Part shown: positions 56,540-64,000 of the stretch, in pieces
Layout: every line of letters starts with the position of its first letter
Position numbering within the stretch: position 1 is the stretch's first letter
Source: Maribacter cobaltidurans
Lineage (GTDB): Bacteria > Bacteroidota > Bacteroidia > Flavobacteriales > Flavobacteriaceae
Length of the DNA stretch: 64,000 bases
Direction of reading: 5' to 3'
NCBI RefSeq assembly: GCF_002269385.1
Contig: NZ_CP022957.1
Coordinates: 2,165,001 to 2,229,000 of the forward strand
Translations under genes and position numbers: made by a program
Notes under the pieces: model-generated
What the model was told of the DNA's origin: nothing
The model's input: the letters and a program-made list of their open reading frames with translations, nothing else
The model's database searches: none

Positions 56540-56800
56540 ATGGACATATCCGTAGAACTTACCTTTTCCCCTTTACAGGACGATTTTGAGGAACACATCA
56601 TCAACTTTATTAAAAAACTGAGAAATTCTGGACTGGTCATTCTGGAGAATCCATTAAGTACTCAGGTTTTTGGACCGTATGATACGGTGATGGATGTTCT
56701 GAAAACCGAAATCAAAACTGCTTTTGAACTTATGGACAAGGGCTTACTATATATGAAAATGGTAAAATCCGACAGGAGCGCATATGAGCCTCATTTTTGA
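56540..56800 (+). CDS. Thiamine-binding protein-like (PF01910, YkoF/MTH1187 type)
   Basis: 86 aa from the ATG at 56540. The longer open frame starting at 56408 overlaps the transferase gene and has an unrelated leader. The sequence (MDISVELTFSPLQDDFEEHI, LVILENPLSTQVFGPYDTVM) matches the small ferredoxin-like family known to bind hydroxymethyl-pyrimidine or thiamine. It overlaps the transporter gene by 17 bases, so it is part of its operon and supplies a clue to the cargo. Confidence 0.8.
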   Translation: MDISVELTFSPLQDDFEEHIINFIKKLRNSGLVILENPLSTQVFGPYDTVMDVLKTEIKTAFELMDKGLLYMKMVKSDRSAYEPHF

Positions 56801-57416
56801 TTTTTTCCTAGGACCTTACAAGGATAAGGAGACATTTATTATCGTGATTGAGGCGATTGTTTTTGTGACCGGAATCCTAAGTGTATGGTACGCCAAAAAG
56901 GAAAATATTCTGGTGTACCCCACAGGTTTGGTAGCTACTGTCCTCACGGTCTATCTATTGTATCGAGATAGGCTGATGGGGGATATGATGATGAATTTCT
57001 ATTTTTCGGTCATGAGCATATATGGATGGTGGAACTGGGCAAGGACAAGGAACAATAAAAAAGTGGTTCATATTTCCAGAACTAATACTAGAGAGAAGAT
57101 TATTGGGTTTGGCCTTTTTCTTATGACCATGATTGTTACTTATGTGGTCTATCGAATTTTTGATGTAGAAATCGGTCCCTCCAACTATATAGATATTTTC
57201 ACTTCCGGAGTATTTTTTACGGGAATGTGGTATATGGCTCTTAAAAAGCTGGAAAATTGGACACTTTGGATTTTAGCCGATATCATAACGGTACCACTCT
57301 ATGCCTATAGAGGTTGGGGCATGCTTTCCCTACAATATCTTATATTTACCATCTTGGCTATCCAAGGTTATTTTGAATGGAAGAAAAGTATAGACAACAA
57401 CCGTCAGACATCTTAA
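56784..57416 (+). CDS. pnuC: PnuC-type vitamin/nucleoside transporter
   Basis: 210-aa membrane protein with about seven helices, in the PnuC family (facilitators of nicotinamide riboside, thiamine or riboflavin). Typical stretches are WYAKKENILVYPTGLVATVL and FYFSVMSIYGWWNWARTR, plus TVPLYAYRGWG near the end. The PnuT (thiamine) and PnuC (NR) branches cannot be told apart by eye. Neighbours: thiamine-binding-like protein upstream, NadR-type kinase downstream (40-base overlap). Confidence 0.88.
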   Translation: MSLIFDFFLGPYKDKETFIIVIEAIVFVTGILSVWYAKKENILVYPTGLVATVLTVYLLYRDRLMGDMMMNFYFSVMSIYGWWNWARTRNNKKVVHISRTNTREKIIGFGLFLMTMIVTYVVYRIFDVEIGPSNYIDIFTSGVFFTGMWYMALKKLENWTLWILADIITVPLYAYRGWGMLSLQYLIFTILAIQGYFEWKKSIDNNRQTS

Positions 57417-57940
57417 AAGTGGTCCTTTTTGGCCCGGAGTCGACGGGAAAAACCACCTTGTCCGAACAACTCGCTAGACATTATAATACGGTATGGGTTC
57501 CAGAGTACGCAAGGGAATACCTTCAAAACAAATGGAACAACGAACGTAAGACCTGTGAACCAGAAGATTTGTTACCTATCGCCGAAGGCCAAATGCAACT
57601 GGAAAACGACCTGACCAAAAAAGCTACAGAGATTCTCATTTGCGATACTGATTTACTGGAAACAAAGGTATATTCAGAGGCCTATTATGTTGGGGATTGC
57701 GACCCTACATTAGAAAAGTATGCCATTGAAAACACGTATGACCTATATCTGCTAACCTATATAGATATTCCTTGGGAGGCGGACGATTTACGCGATAAAC
57801 CCAATGAAAGAGAGGAAATGTTTGAATATTTCAGGGCGACTTTAGAGAAGTATAATCGCAATTTTATTATCTTAAAAGGGAATAAAAAAGAGCGGCTTAA
57901 GCTTGCAGTAGAACATATAGATAATTTACTAGGAAAATGA
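57377..57940 (+). CDS. NadR-type AAA ATPase / nucleoside kinase
   Basis: 187-aa P-loop protein. LFGPESTGKTTLSEQLARHY (Walker A) and WVPEYAREYL match the C-terminal ribosylnicotinamide kinase domain of NadR. The NMN adenylyltransferase and repressor domains are missing. It starts 40 bases inside pnuC. A kinase that traps an incoming nucleoside or vitamin fits; nicotinamide riboside is the family default, but the thiamine-binding-like neighbour leaves thiamine open. Confidence 0.86.
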   Translation: MEEKYRQQPSDILKVVLFGPESTGKTTLSEQLARHYNTVWVPEYAREYLQNKWNNERKTCEPEDLLPIAEGQMQLENDLTKKATEILICDTDLLETKVYSEAYYVGDCDPTLEKYAIENTYDLYLLTYIDIPWEADDLRDKPNEREEMFEYFRATLEKYNRNFIILKGNKKERLKLAVEHIDNLLGK

Positions 57941-59475
57941 TAGAATTTACAGAACAGGACAAAAATCAAATGGCAAAAAAAGGAATTGCCAAAGAGAAAG
58001 TATTGGACCAAATCAACACGTTTAAAGAAGGCATACCTTTCGTGGATTTGCAGAGTGCGGCTGTTGTTGGAAATGGTATATATCGTTTTACTGATCAAGA
58101 AGAACAAGATTTAATCGCCTTGTACGAAAACAGGGTTAAAGACTTGGATGTACTCAAGTTTGTTCCAGCTTCTGGTGCGGCCTCTCGCATGTTCAAGGCT
58201 TTATTTGCTTTTTTGGATAATTATAACCCCAAGAAAGAAACTTTAAAATCTTATCTAGAACGCAAAGGCGATAAGGATATAAAAATACTGTCGGAAGGAA
58301 TGGATAAAATGCCCTTCTACGATAAAGTCATGAGTAGGTTGCCTGATTCAATTGATGCAGAAGGGGAAAAAGTCTATCTGTTTGTACGAGAATTGTTGGG
58401 CGAGAATGCCTTGAATTACGGATTTTATCCAAAGGGCCTATTGCCATTTCATAAATACGGTGAAAATACGGCGACCCCTTTTGAAGAACATTTAAAGGAG
58501 GGTGCCTTGTATGCAAGCTCCTCTAATGCCTCAAATTTACACTTTACCATTTCTGAGCAGCATGAAGAAATGTTTCAATCCGAACTTAAAGAGGTAGGCG
58601 ATAGAGTTTCCAAGGACACCGGGACTTCATTTGCTGTTGATTATTCATTTCAAAAACCTTCTACGGATACTATTGCGGTGGATATGGCGAACAAACCATT
58701 TAGAAATCCAGACGGATCTGTTTTGTTCAGACCTGGAGGCCATGGAGCTCTAATAGAAAATTTAAACGAACAGGACGCGGATATCATCTTTATTAAAAAT
58801 ATTGATAATGTCGCCGTTATGGAAGGTGCCAAGGCCGTAGCGGACAGCAAGAAAACATTAGCCGGAATTTTACTAAAAGTACAGGACAAGGCTTTTAAAT
58901 ATGCCAAAATGTTGGATGATGCCAATGCTACCCAAGCCGATTTAGTAGAGATTAAAGAGTTTTTGGAGAATGAATTAAACGTAAAATTCAAGGAAGGATT
59001 TGGTTCATTGTCCGAGGAAGAAAAAATAAACCTTTTAAAGTCCAAAATAAATAGACCCATTAGAATTTGTGGAATGGTAAAGAATGAAGGGGAACCTGGT
59101 GGGGGACCTTTCTGGATTAAAAATGCAAAAGGTGAAATCTCCTTACAAATTATAGAATCTGCTCAAATAGATATGAATAATGAAGAACAGGTGAACATTT
59201 TGCAGAATTCTACTCATTTCAACCCAGTGGATTTGGTTTGCGGAATTAGGGATTTTAATGGCAACAAGTACAATTTGATGGATTTCGTGGATAGCAAACA
59301 AGGTTTTATAACAGGAAAGACTAAGGACGGTAAAGAACTAAAAGCTTTGGAATTACCTGGTTTATGGAATGGGGCAATGGCCCATTGGAATACCATTATG
59401 GTAGAGGTGCCTTTGGTAACCTTTAACCCTGTGAAAACAGTATTGGATTTGTTAAAAGATTCGCATCAAGCTTAA
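57937..59475 (+). CDS. DUF4301 protein
   Basis: 512-aa cytosolic protein of the DUF4301 family. The conserved LKFVPASGAASRMFKALFAF near residue 67 resembles the sugar-nucleotide binding start of UDP-sugar pyrophosphorylases, and FRPGGHGALIENL and NIDNVAV recur in nucleotidyltransferase-like proteins. So a nucleotidyltransferase-related fold is likely, reaction unknown. Its ATG overlaps the kinase stop by four bases (ATGA), making it the last gene of this operon. Confidence 0.85.
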   Translation: MIEFTEQDKNQMAKKGIAKEKVLDQINTFKEGIPFVDLQSAAVVGNGIYRFTDQEEQDLIALYENRVKDLDVLKFVPASGAASRMFKALFAFLDNYNPKKETLKSYLERKGDKDIKILSEGMDKMPFYDKVMSRLPDSIDAEGEKVYLFVRELLGENALNYGFYPKGLLPFHKYGENTATPFEEHLKEGALYASSSNASNLHFTISEQHEEMFQSELKEVGDRVSKDTGTSFAVDYSFQKPSTDTIAVDMANKPFRNPDGSVLFRPGGHGALIENLNEQDADIIFIKNIDNVAVMEGAKAVADSKKTLAGILLKVQDKAFKYAKMLDDANATQADLVEIKEFLENELNVKFKEGFGSLSEEEKINLLKSKINRPIRICGMVKNEGEPGGGPFWIKNAKGEISLQIIESAQIDMNNEEQVNILQNSTHFNPVDLVCGIRDFNGNKYNLMDFVDSKQGFITGKTKDGKELKALELPGLWNGAMAHWNTIMVEVPLVTFNPVKTVLDLLKDSHQA

Positions 59476-59487
59476 TTTGCAATTATA

Positions 59488-59530
59488 ATAACAAAAAAAG
59501 TGTGTATTAAATACACACTTTTTTTGTTAT
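59488..59530. terminator. Bidirectional terminator after DUF4301
   Basis: Arms at 59488-59506 and 59512-59530 are perfectly complementary over 19 bases, with a 5-base loop; poly-A and poly-T runs flank the GTGTGTA/TACACAC core. Confidence 0.85.
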
Positions 59531-59624
59531 AACCACATAATTATACATGTACTAAAGTGTTAGGTAATTTTGTAACTGATTAAAAAACAAAGAATTAATC
59601 GTTTTTTTAAGGGTCAAAATATCA

Positions 59625-59640
59625 TGGCATTGTTTTTTCA
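59625..59640 (+). promoter_or_regulatory. Weak sigma-54-like promoter candidate
   Basis: TGGCATTGTTTTTTCA has the -24 GG and correct spacing but TTC instead of TGC at -12. It lies 39 bases before the first PepSY-like gene. Interest comes only from the nearby NtrC-type regulator. Confidence 0.25.
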
Positions 59641-59678
59641 ATGTTGGACTATAGAAGTTTAACTTAAAAATAGTCAAG

Positions 59679-59981
59679 ATGAAAAAATTAGTATTAGCAA
59701 CAGCTTTAGCCATAGGAGGATTAACCATAGGTACGGCGGCCACGCCGATAATTTTCCATGATGGAATTATGGAAGAAGTGATGGTCCAAGATTATAAGGA
59801 AATTGCCGTTTCGGATGTTCCGGATGAAGTCGTTACCGCTTTAGAAACTGATTATCCAGGAGCAACCATCAATAAGGCACATGTGAACGAGGAAGGCACG
59901 TACAAATTGGAAGTCTCTACGGAAGATGGTAGTAGTATGGAACTTTATGCCGATTCCGATGGGAATTGGATAGAGATGTAA
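59679..59981 (+). CDS. Secreted PepSY-like protein A
   Basis: 100 aa: signal peptide (MKKLVLATALAIGGLTIGTAA) and one small PepSY-like domain (PF11396/BLIP-like): EIAVSDVPDEVVTALETDYPG, INKAHVNEEGTYKLEV, ELYADSDGNWIEM. First of three tandem paralogues. The pattern xxAYVNxxGxYKLxV and the ending LYADxxGNW are shared by all three. Such proteins are periplasmic and often accompany two-component systems. It ends in its own terminator. Confidence 0.82.
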   Translation: MKKLVLATALAIGGLTIGTAATPIIFHDGIMEEVMVQDYKEIAVSDVPDEVVTALETDYPGATINKAHVNEEGTYKLEVSTEDGSSMELYADSDGNWIEM

Positions 59982-60004
59982 ATTGTTCTCTATAGTTTGT
60001 TAGG

Positions 60005-60029
60005 AAAGGCTGCTTTGGCGGCTTTTTTT
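60005..60029 (+). terminator. Terminator after paralogue A
   Basis: AAGGCTGC-TTTG-GCGGCTT with wobble pairs, followed by seven T. Confidence 0.65.
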
Positions 60030-60127
60030 ACGTTAAATAAATATAAAAACCACTTCTCCCAACATCTAAAGGTGCTTTCCCTTCGTACTTAAAGAGTAAA
60101 CTTTTTGTGAACTTAAAATAATTTGAA

Positions 60128-60436
60128 ATGAAAAGGTACATGATAATATCTCTCTTGGCCATTGGATTAACCATGAACGTGAAAGCCATGTATAGTCAAA
60201 ACGATAGTTTAATACCCAAAGAGAGAATCAACGATGATTATAAAAAAATTCCATCTAGCGAATTGACACCTGCCGTGGTTGAGGAAATTTTAAAAGAATA
60301 TCCTACTTCCAAGCTTGGTGCCGCCTACAGAAATTCTAGAGGGGTATTCAAATTGATTATGGTTTTAAAAAGTGGTACCAGAAGAACCGTTTATATAGAC
60401 CCATACGGAAATTGGATTACCAAAAAGACGAAATAA
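60128..60436 (+). CDS. Secreted PepSY-like protein B
   Basis: 102 aa: signal peptide (to about residue 20) and a divergent PepSY-like domain (YKKIPSSELTPAVVEEILKEYP, LGAAYRNSRGVFKLIMVLKSG, VYIDPYGNWITK). It is more basic than A and C, with Lys/Arg replacing acidic residues. Middle copy of the tandem trio; it has its own leader and terminator. Confidence 0.8.
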   Translation: MKRYMIISLLAIGLTMNVKAMYSQNDSLIPKERINDDYKKIPSSELTPAVVEEILKEYPTSKLGAAYRNSRGVFKLIMVLKSGTRRTVYIDPYGNWITKKTK

Positions 60437-60455
60437 AGAATACTCAAGATTATTT

Positions 60456-60481
60456 AAGGCTGCTTCGGCAGCTTTTTTTTT
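60456..60481 (+). terminator. Terminator after paralogue B
   Basis: AAGGCTGC-TTCG-GCAGCTT with a UUCG tetraloop and a T run; its sequence is very close to the terminator after A, pointing to duplication of gene plus terminator. Confidence 0.8.
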
Positions 60482-60543
60482 GAAAACCTTGAACTCAAAA
60501 AGGATTTTTGAAACCTGCCAACCTGTTTAAATATGAATTCACC

Positions 60544-60564
60544 AGTGTGTAATAGATACACACT
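60544..60564. repeat. 8-bp inverted repeat
   Basis: AGTGTGTA-ATAGA-TACACACT, the same core as the stem at 59499-59519 but without poly-A/T flanks. It lies in the 253-base gap before paralogue C, where no ORF or other signal is clear. Confidence 0.5.
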
Positions 60565-60725
60565 ACGCTGTTTTCCGATACAGAATTACCCAAAGAATAT
60601 ATACAGGGCGATTTTGTAAATGTTTAAAAATGAAATGATTAACTAGAATTGCGAAGATTGGCATCATTTTGCTTTCCTATTAGCTGAATATGAAAGTGAT
60701 TATTAACATTAAAATTCTAAAAATC

Positions 60726-61028
60726 ATGAAAAAGTTATTTTTATTAGGAGCACTGGCTATAGGAAGTTTACAAGTAATTGGTCAGCAAACCGAGATAGCC
60801 CAAGCGGATGTTACGCAAATGGTGGCCAAAGTTGCAGATTTTACTGAAATAGATACATCCGAACTTCCAGAGGCGGTTACCAATGCGGTATCCACAAATT
60901 ATCCCACTGCAACTATAAATAAGGCTTATGTGAACGATAAGCAACAATACAAGCTGGATGTGGTTTTGAAAGATGGTACTCAGGGTATTCTTTATGCTGA
61001 TGAGCAAGGAAATTGGTTAGATATGTAA
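60726..61028 (+). CDS. Secreted PepSY-like protein C
   Basis: 100 aa from the ATG at 60726, chosen because MKKLFLLGALAIGSLQVIG is the signal peptide; the 12 residues before it in the longer frame are not. The domain (FTEIDTSELPEAVTNAVSTNYP, INKAYVNDKQQYKLDVVLKDG, LYADEQGNWLDM) is closest to A. Third of the tandem trio, followed by the response regulator gene on the same strand. Confidence 0.83.
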   Translation: MKKLFLLGALAIGSLQVIGQQTEIAQADVTQMVAKVADFTEIDTSELPEAVTNAVSTNYPTATINKAYVNDKQQYKLDVVLKDGTQGILYADEQGNWLDM

Positions 61029-61080
61029 TTCTAAAGACAAACTAAAAATATAACTTGTTTGTATCAAGTTGGTTTGGTCA

Positions 61081-61118
61081 GGAAAAGGCGGCATTTTGTC
61101 GCCTTTTCCTATTTTTTT
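61081..61118 (+). terminator. Terminator after paralogue C
   Basis: Perfect 10-bp stem GGAAAAGGCG/CGCCTTTTCC, then a run of T. Confidence 0.85.
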
Positions 61119-61210
61119 GACTCAATGAATAAAGGGATGAATCTTTATGATAATTTTAAAATGAATACTGGTCGGCTTCCACTAATTTTATATGACCCCA
61201 ATATTTCTGA

Positions 61211-62581
61211 ATGAAGACCAATATGCCCAAGATTTTGATCATAGAGGATGATACCTCATTTGCCAAGATGCTCCAACGTTTTTTTACAAAAAAAGGATAT
61301 GAGGTATTCCTGAGTTCCTCGGGTAAAGATGGATCAAAACAAATTAAGGAAAACGCGCCAGACTTAATATTGACCGACCTTAGGCTTCCCGATCTAAATG
61401 GAATCCAACTCATTGCCTCAATTGGCGAGAATATTCCGATTATTGTAATGACCGGATATGCAGAAGTTCAAACCGCCGTAGAGGCAATGAAACAAGGTGC
61501 TTTTGACTATGTCTCTAAACCTTTTACCCCAGACCAAATTTTACAGACCATAGAAAAGGCATTGGACAAAGGGGAAAGAGCTTCCTCATTCGTATCCAAG
61601 GATATTAAGGAGAGCGAGTCGAATACAGATGATGATTTAAATTCTGGAAAGGAGGGGAAGAATGTGGAATTTGTGAGTTCGGCTACAAAAAAATTGGATG
61701 AATATATTTCTTTGGTGGCACCAACGGATATGTCCGTTCTCATTATCGGTAAAAGTGGATCGGGTAAAGAGGTGACCGCCAAATCAATACATAATAAAAG
61801 TAAAAGGCATGACAAGCCGTTCGTAGCTTTGGATTGTGGGGCAATACCTAAAGAATTGGCGGCTAGTGAATTCTTTGGCCATTTGAAGGGGAGTTTTACC
61901 GGAGCTGTTTCTGATAAGGTAGGTAGCTTTGAAGCCGCCAGTGGTGGCACCCTTTTTCTGGATGAGGTAGGCAATCTTTCCTATCAAAACCAAATTCAAC
62001 TGCTAAGGGCGTTACAGGAAAGAAAAATCAAGCGCATAGGCAGTAATAAGGAAATTGAGGTAGATGTCCGAATCATTTCGGCAACTAATGAAGATTTAAA
62101 GGAGGCTGTAGGTAGAGGTAATTTTAGAGAGGACCTTTATCATAGATTAAATGAGTTTTCACTGCAAATTCCTTCATTAATAGAGAGATTGGAAGATTTG
62201 CCTGTTTTGGCATATCATTTTCTAAAAGTCTCCAACCAAAAGCTGGGAAAGAACATTCAGGATTTTTCAAATCAGGTTTGGGATATATTTATGACCTATC
62301 ATTGGCCCGGTAATATCAGGGAGCTACAAAATATTATCAAAAGGGCTGTTTTGCTCACTGATGGCAATGAAATTATACCCGATGTGCTACCCTCAGAAAT
62401 GCTTGCTCCTTCTGAAATAACAGCTAGTTCGGTAAACTTGACCAAGGAGGAATTTGAAAAGGAACAAATATTAAATGCCTTGAAGAGAACAAATTACAAT
62501 AAATCCAAAGCGGCTAAATTATTACAAGTAACCCGAAAGACTTTATATAATAGAATCCACCATTACAACTTGGATATTTAG
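61211..62581 (+). CDS. NtrC-family response regulator
   Basis: 456-aa sigma-54-type activator. Receiver domain (1-125, ILIIEDDTSFAKML, phospho-Asp in LILTDLRLPD). AAA+ core with Walker A GKSGSGKE, GSFTGA loop (normally GAFTGA) at about residue 230, Walker B FLDEVGN and the sensor HHWPGNIRELQN-type motif. The C-terminal Fis-type helix-turn-helix (NYNKSKAAKLLQVTRKTLYN) completes it. Its 3' end overlaps the convergent hybrid kinase gene by four bases; the two probably form one phosphorelay. An alternative ATG is at 61223. Confidence 0.93.
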   Translation: MKTNMPKILIIEDDTSFAKMLQRFFTKKGYEVFLSSSGKDGSKQIKENAPDLILTDLRLPDLNGIQLIASIGENIPIIVMTGYAEVQTAVEAMKQGAFDYVSKPFTPDQILQTIEKALDKGERASSFVSKDIKESESNTDDDLNSGKEGKNVEFVSSATKKLDEYISLVAPTDMSVLIIGKSGSGKEVTAKSIHNKSKRHDKPFVALDCGAIPKELAASEFFGHLKGSFTGAVSDKVGSFEAASGGTLFLDEVGNLSYQNQIQLLRALQERKIKRIGSNKEIEVDVRIISATNEDLKEAVGRGNFREDLYHRLNEFSLQIPSLIERLEDLPVLAYHFLKVSNQKLGKNIQDFSNQVWDIFMTYHWPGNIRELQNIIKRAVLLTDGNEIIPDVLPSEMLAPSEITASSVNLTKEEFEKEQILNALKRTNYNKSKAAKLLQVTRKTLYNRIHHYNLDI

Positions 62582-64000
62582 TTCAATTCTTTATCCAATT
62601 GAGCGTTTAGCTGCACCATTTTCCCTTTAAGGGATTTTAGTTGTAGGGCCAGTGTTTTGAGGTTCTCTTCGTTGTTTTTCTCAAACTTTTCCAGTATCGG
62701 TATACATGAAGTAATTTGTAATTGGCGGAACATAGGAAGCATTCTATGGGAAATTGCCCCTAAGCTTTTGTAATCCTTGGCAATTAGGGCGTGTTCCAGT
62801 TCTTCCAAATTTCTTGAACTCTCTTCCCTGAATGTTTTTAAAATTTCTTGAACGGATTCTTCGTCATCACCTAAAAAGGATTTTATATATGTAAGTTGGA
62901 ACATAGAAGTATTGTGGTTCTCGTTCTCGATGGTAATGACATCTTCCTTTTTAGGTACTGATATCAATCCATATACAGTATTCAGGATTTCAGTTTTTGT
63001 AAATGGTTTTATAAGAACATCATTAAATCCTTTCTTCAAAAACAAAGTCTTATTGATATCTCGTCTGCCCGTCATGGCAACAATCGGTTGGTCCTTGTAA
63101 TGAAAATACGATTCCTGTTTTAATTTTTTTACGACCTCAAATCCTGTAGCTTGGGGCATTTCAATATCCGTTAGGACCAAGTCATAGATTAAAGGACTGT
63201 CTTTTTTTATTTGATGAAAATCTGTAAAGAGATGTGTTTTTATATTTTCACTTTTTAGCATCTCCCCCAATAATTGTAAAAAAGAAGGGTCATCGTCTAT
63301 AATTAGTATTTTAAAGCCAGCAAGCGGAAACTCTCGAACCTCTTTAGGTTTAGGTACTTCCTTTTCCTTGGAATATGTTACAGGCAACTCTAAGGTAAAT
63401 GTACTGCCCTTGCCCAAATCGCTCTCTAGTCCAATGGTCCCTCCCAATAATTCGGTAAGTTTTTTAGAAATGGTCAACCCTAAACCATATCCTCCATACT
63501 TTTTTAAATCTTTGTCCTTGATTTGTGTGAATTCGTTAAAGATTTGTTGCTGCTCATCTTTTGAAATTCCAATTCCTGTATCAGATATGATGATTTTTAC
63601 TTTTTTTCCATGGTCACATGGTAAGGCCTCTAAACGAACTTCTCCTTGGTTGGTAAATTTGTAAGCATTTCCCAACAGGTTTGAAACAATCTGCCTGATT
63701 CTGATAGGGTCGTTTATAATGCTCCTTTTAAGTGCTTTATCAATATGAAGTGTAGTAGTTAAATCTTTCTTTTCATGTATGGTCCTAAAATCCTCTACCG
63801 TCTCCATCAGTAGGGAATATAGTGAAAAAGGAACCTTCTCTAGCGTCATCTTACCGGCTTCCAATTGGGAAAAATCAAGTAGGTCGTTTACCAAATTGTT
63901 TACATAATCTGTGGCGGATTTAATATGTCCAAGATGTCTGCTCTGGGCTTGGGAAATGTTAGATTCTTCCAAGAGATGGGTATACCCTATTATGGCATTA
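62578..64000 (-). CDS. Hybrid histidine kinase (HK-REC-Hpt), C-terminal part
   Basis: Partial; it runs off the window (the frame is open to base 64000). The visible part starts just after the H-box (NAIIGYTHLLEE), then HATPase (N-box IVSNLLGNAYKFTNQGEV, G1 DTGIGIS), a receiver (LIIDDDPSFLQLL, Asp in LTDIEMPQ) and an Hpt-like four-helix domain with His in ISHRMLPMFRQLQ. A multi-step relay HK-to-REC-to-Hpt-to-regulator is implied. The sensor domain is outside the window. Confidence 0.93.
   Translation of the reverse strand, partial: NAIIGYTHLLEESNISQAQSRHLGHIKSATDYVNNLVNDLLDFSQLEAGKMTLEKVPFSLYSLLMETVEDFRTIHEKKDLTTTLHIDKALKRSIINDPIRIRQIVSNLLGNAYKFTNQGEVRLEALPCDHGKKVKIIISDTGIGISKDEQQQIFNEFTQIKDKDLKKYGGYGLGLTISKKLTELLGGTIGLESDLGKGSTFTLELPVTYSKEKEVPKPKEVREFPLAGFKILIIDDDPSFLQLLGEMLKSENIKTHLFTDFHQIKKDSPLIYDLVLTDIEMPQATGFEVVKKLKQESYFHYKDQPIVAMTGRRDINKTLFLKKGFNDVLIKPFTKTEILNTVYGLISVPKKEDVITIENENHNTSMFQLTYIKSFLGDDEESVQEILKTFREESSRNLEELEHALIAKDYKSLGAISHRMLPMFRQLQITSCIPILEKFEKNNEENLKTLALQLKSLKGKMVQLNAQLDKELN

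Noticed and set aside
60659..60673. TGGCATCATTTTGCT as a sigma-54 promoter for paralogue C
   Set aside because: Only 9 bases separate GG and GC; sigma-54 needs 10.

Overview
The window is a 64 kb piece of a chromosome from a marine-type member of the Flavobacteriaceae (Bacteroidota). Three things support this. Promoters carry the Bacteroidota -7 element TANNTTTG and strong Shine-Dalgarno sequences are absent. The gliding genes gldE and gldD are present in the usual mutY-ssb-gldE-gldD order. TonB-dependent receptors, DUF4270, DUF4199 and DUF4301 proteins and many short lipoproteins occur. The genus cannot be fixed from the sequence alone; a Maribacter/Zobellia-like organism is a reasonable guess. 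Most of the window is core genome. I saw no rRNA, tRNA, CRISPR array, insertion sequence or prophage.

Layout. 1-5.2 kb: end of glyS, a TonB-dependent receptor with a small barrel protein, exonuclease III, an aldo/keto reductase and a 36-aa membrane peptide. 5.2-6.7 kb: a short accessory-looking stretch with a lipoprotein, a decayed ORF, a structured repeat and a LOG-family nucleosidase. 6.7-12 kb (mostly minus): radA, a 56-aa membrane protein, an esterase-fold protein without the usual serine, a YbhN-like membrane protein, panD and panC. 11.9-16.6 kb: a one-domain glycogen-synthase-like protein, a DUF4270 lipoprotein and glmS. 16.8-21.2 kb: a TonB receptor interrupted by one in-frame stop, then an SGNH lipoprotein. 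21.4-23.2 kb: atpD-atpC with a large inverted repeat between them. 23.3-28.2 kb (minus): an XRE/DUF2975 pair with two matching operators, an acetyltransferase, an M61 peptidase and a sensor protein without an ATPase domain. 28.5-35.8 kb: biotin genes bioF-DUF2007-bioD and bioA-ketoacyl synthase-bioB, split by an antisense glycosyltransferase. 35.9-40.2 kb: a JmjC-like oxygenase, recX, a PepSY protein, rng, a 29-aa basic protein and an HU protein. 40.3-45.8 kb: mutY, ssb, gldE, gldD, a PLP dehydratase and a metallo-hydrolase. 45.8-51.5 kb: an M16 protease pair, then rplU (with a helix-hairpin-helix tail) and rpmA. 51.7-59.5 kb: an unknown protein, a nucleotidase, an M20 peptidase, ahcY, a phosphopantetheinyl transferase, then a tight operon of a thiamine-binding-like protein, a PnuC transporter, a NadR-type kinase and DUF4301. 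59.7-64 kb: three tandem PepSY-like secreted paralogues beside a convergent NtrC-type regulator and hybrid histidine kinase.

The most promising leads are: the ketoacyl synthase in a biotin cluster with no visible bioC/bioH; the tandem secreted paralogues beside an envelope-type phosphorelay; the vitamin/nucleoside uptake operon; the interrupted receptor; the two-operator autoregulatory site; the atpD-atpC hairpin; and the very small ribosome-associated-looking protein upstream of rng.
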